A stretch of 64,000 bases of DNA from Ananas comosus (taxonomy: Eukaryota; Streptophyta; Magnoliopsida; Poales; Bromeliaceae), in the NCBI RefSeq assembly GCF_001540865.1, contig NC_033635.1:10980698-11044697 (forward strand), written 5' to 3'. Below the pieces are notes generated by a model, which was given only the letters and a program-made list of their open reading frames with translations, had not been told where the DNA came from and ran no database searches. Position 1 is the stretch's first letter. Every line of letters begins with the position of its first letter. The translations under genes were made by a program, and so were the position numbers. Shown in pieces: positions 63,942-64,000 of the stretch.

Positions 63942-64000
<59 letters not shown>
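63942..64000. repeat. (AT)n microsatellite reaching the window end
   Basis: An uninterrupted TA/AT run that continues past the right edge. Confidence 0.95.

Overview
This is plant nuclear DNA. The genes have many introns bounded by GT-AG sites, the intergenic DNA is very AT-rich, and the encoded proteins include a PPR protein, squalene monooxygenase, RLP44-like, SKIP22-like, a subfamily XII-type bHLH and a MUSTANG-type domesticated transposase. GC-rich first exons that drop to AT-rich downstream exons suggest a monocot. A non-grass monocot such as pineapple would fit, but the species is an inference.

Layout. 0-1.1 kb: 3' end of a PPR gene (+). 2.9-8.5 kb: an HflX-type GTPase gene (+, 13 exons), with a MITE just upstream of its start codon. 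11.3-13.1 kb: single-exon MUSTANG-type transposase-derived gene (-), with a possible leader intron containing two tandem duplications. 17.1-22.0 kb: squalene monooxygenase (-, 8 exons). 22-30 kb: gene-free and rich in small inverted-repeat elements. 30.0-31.5 kb: small helix-hairpin-helix protein (+, 4 exons). 31.5-39.4 kb: gene-free, with a probable solo LTR and two MITEs. 39.5-40.3 kb: RLP44-like LRR receptor protein (-). 45.6-47.9 kb: small plastid-type membrane protein (-), first exon hard to model. 49.9-52.9 kb: bHLH transcription factor (-, 8 coding exons plus non-coding leader). 54.4-56.0 kb: 5'-truncated LINE with a 10-bp target duplication. 58.6-60.0 kb: SKIP22-like F-box protein (-). 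61.6-63.4 kb: solo LTR with a 5-bp target duplication and a 65-bp N gap.

The genes are unrelated housekeeping and regulatory loci, with no operon-like logic. The most coherent unexpected signal is in the repeats. At least four unrelated-looking families of non-autonomous inverted-repeat elements are present, and six of the copies have recoverable 9-10 bp target duplications (one more is ambiguous because it lies in a T-run). That length is typical of the Mutator (MULE) superfamily. The same window carries a transposase-derived MUSTANG gene whose first two catalytic Asp positions appear lost. I found no CRISPR array, tRNA, rRNA or convincing new enzymatic system. Exon models were built by hand from splice sites and reading-frame continuity; the multi-exon totals are exact multiples of three.
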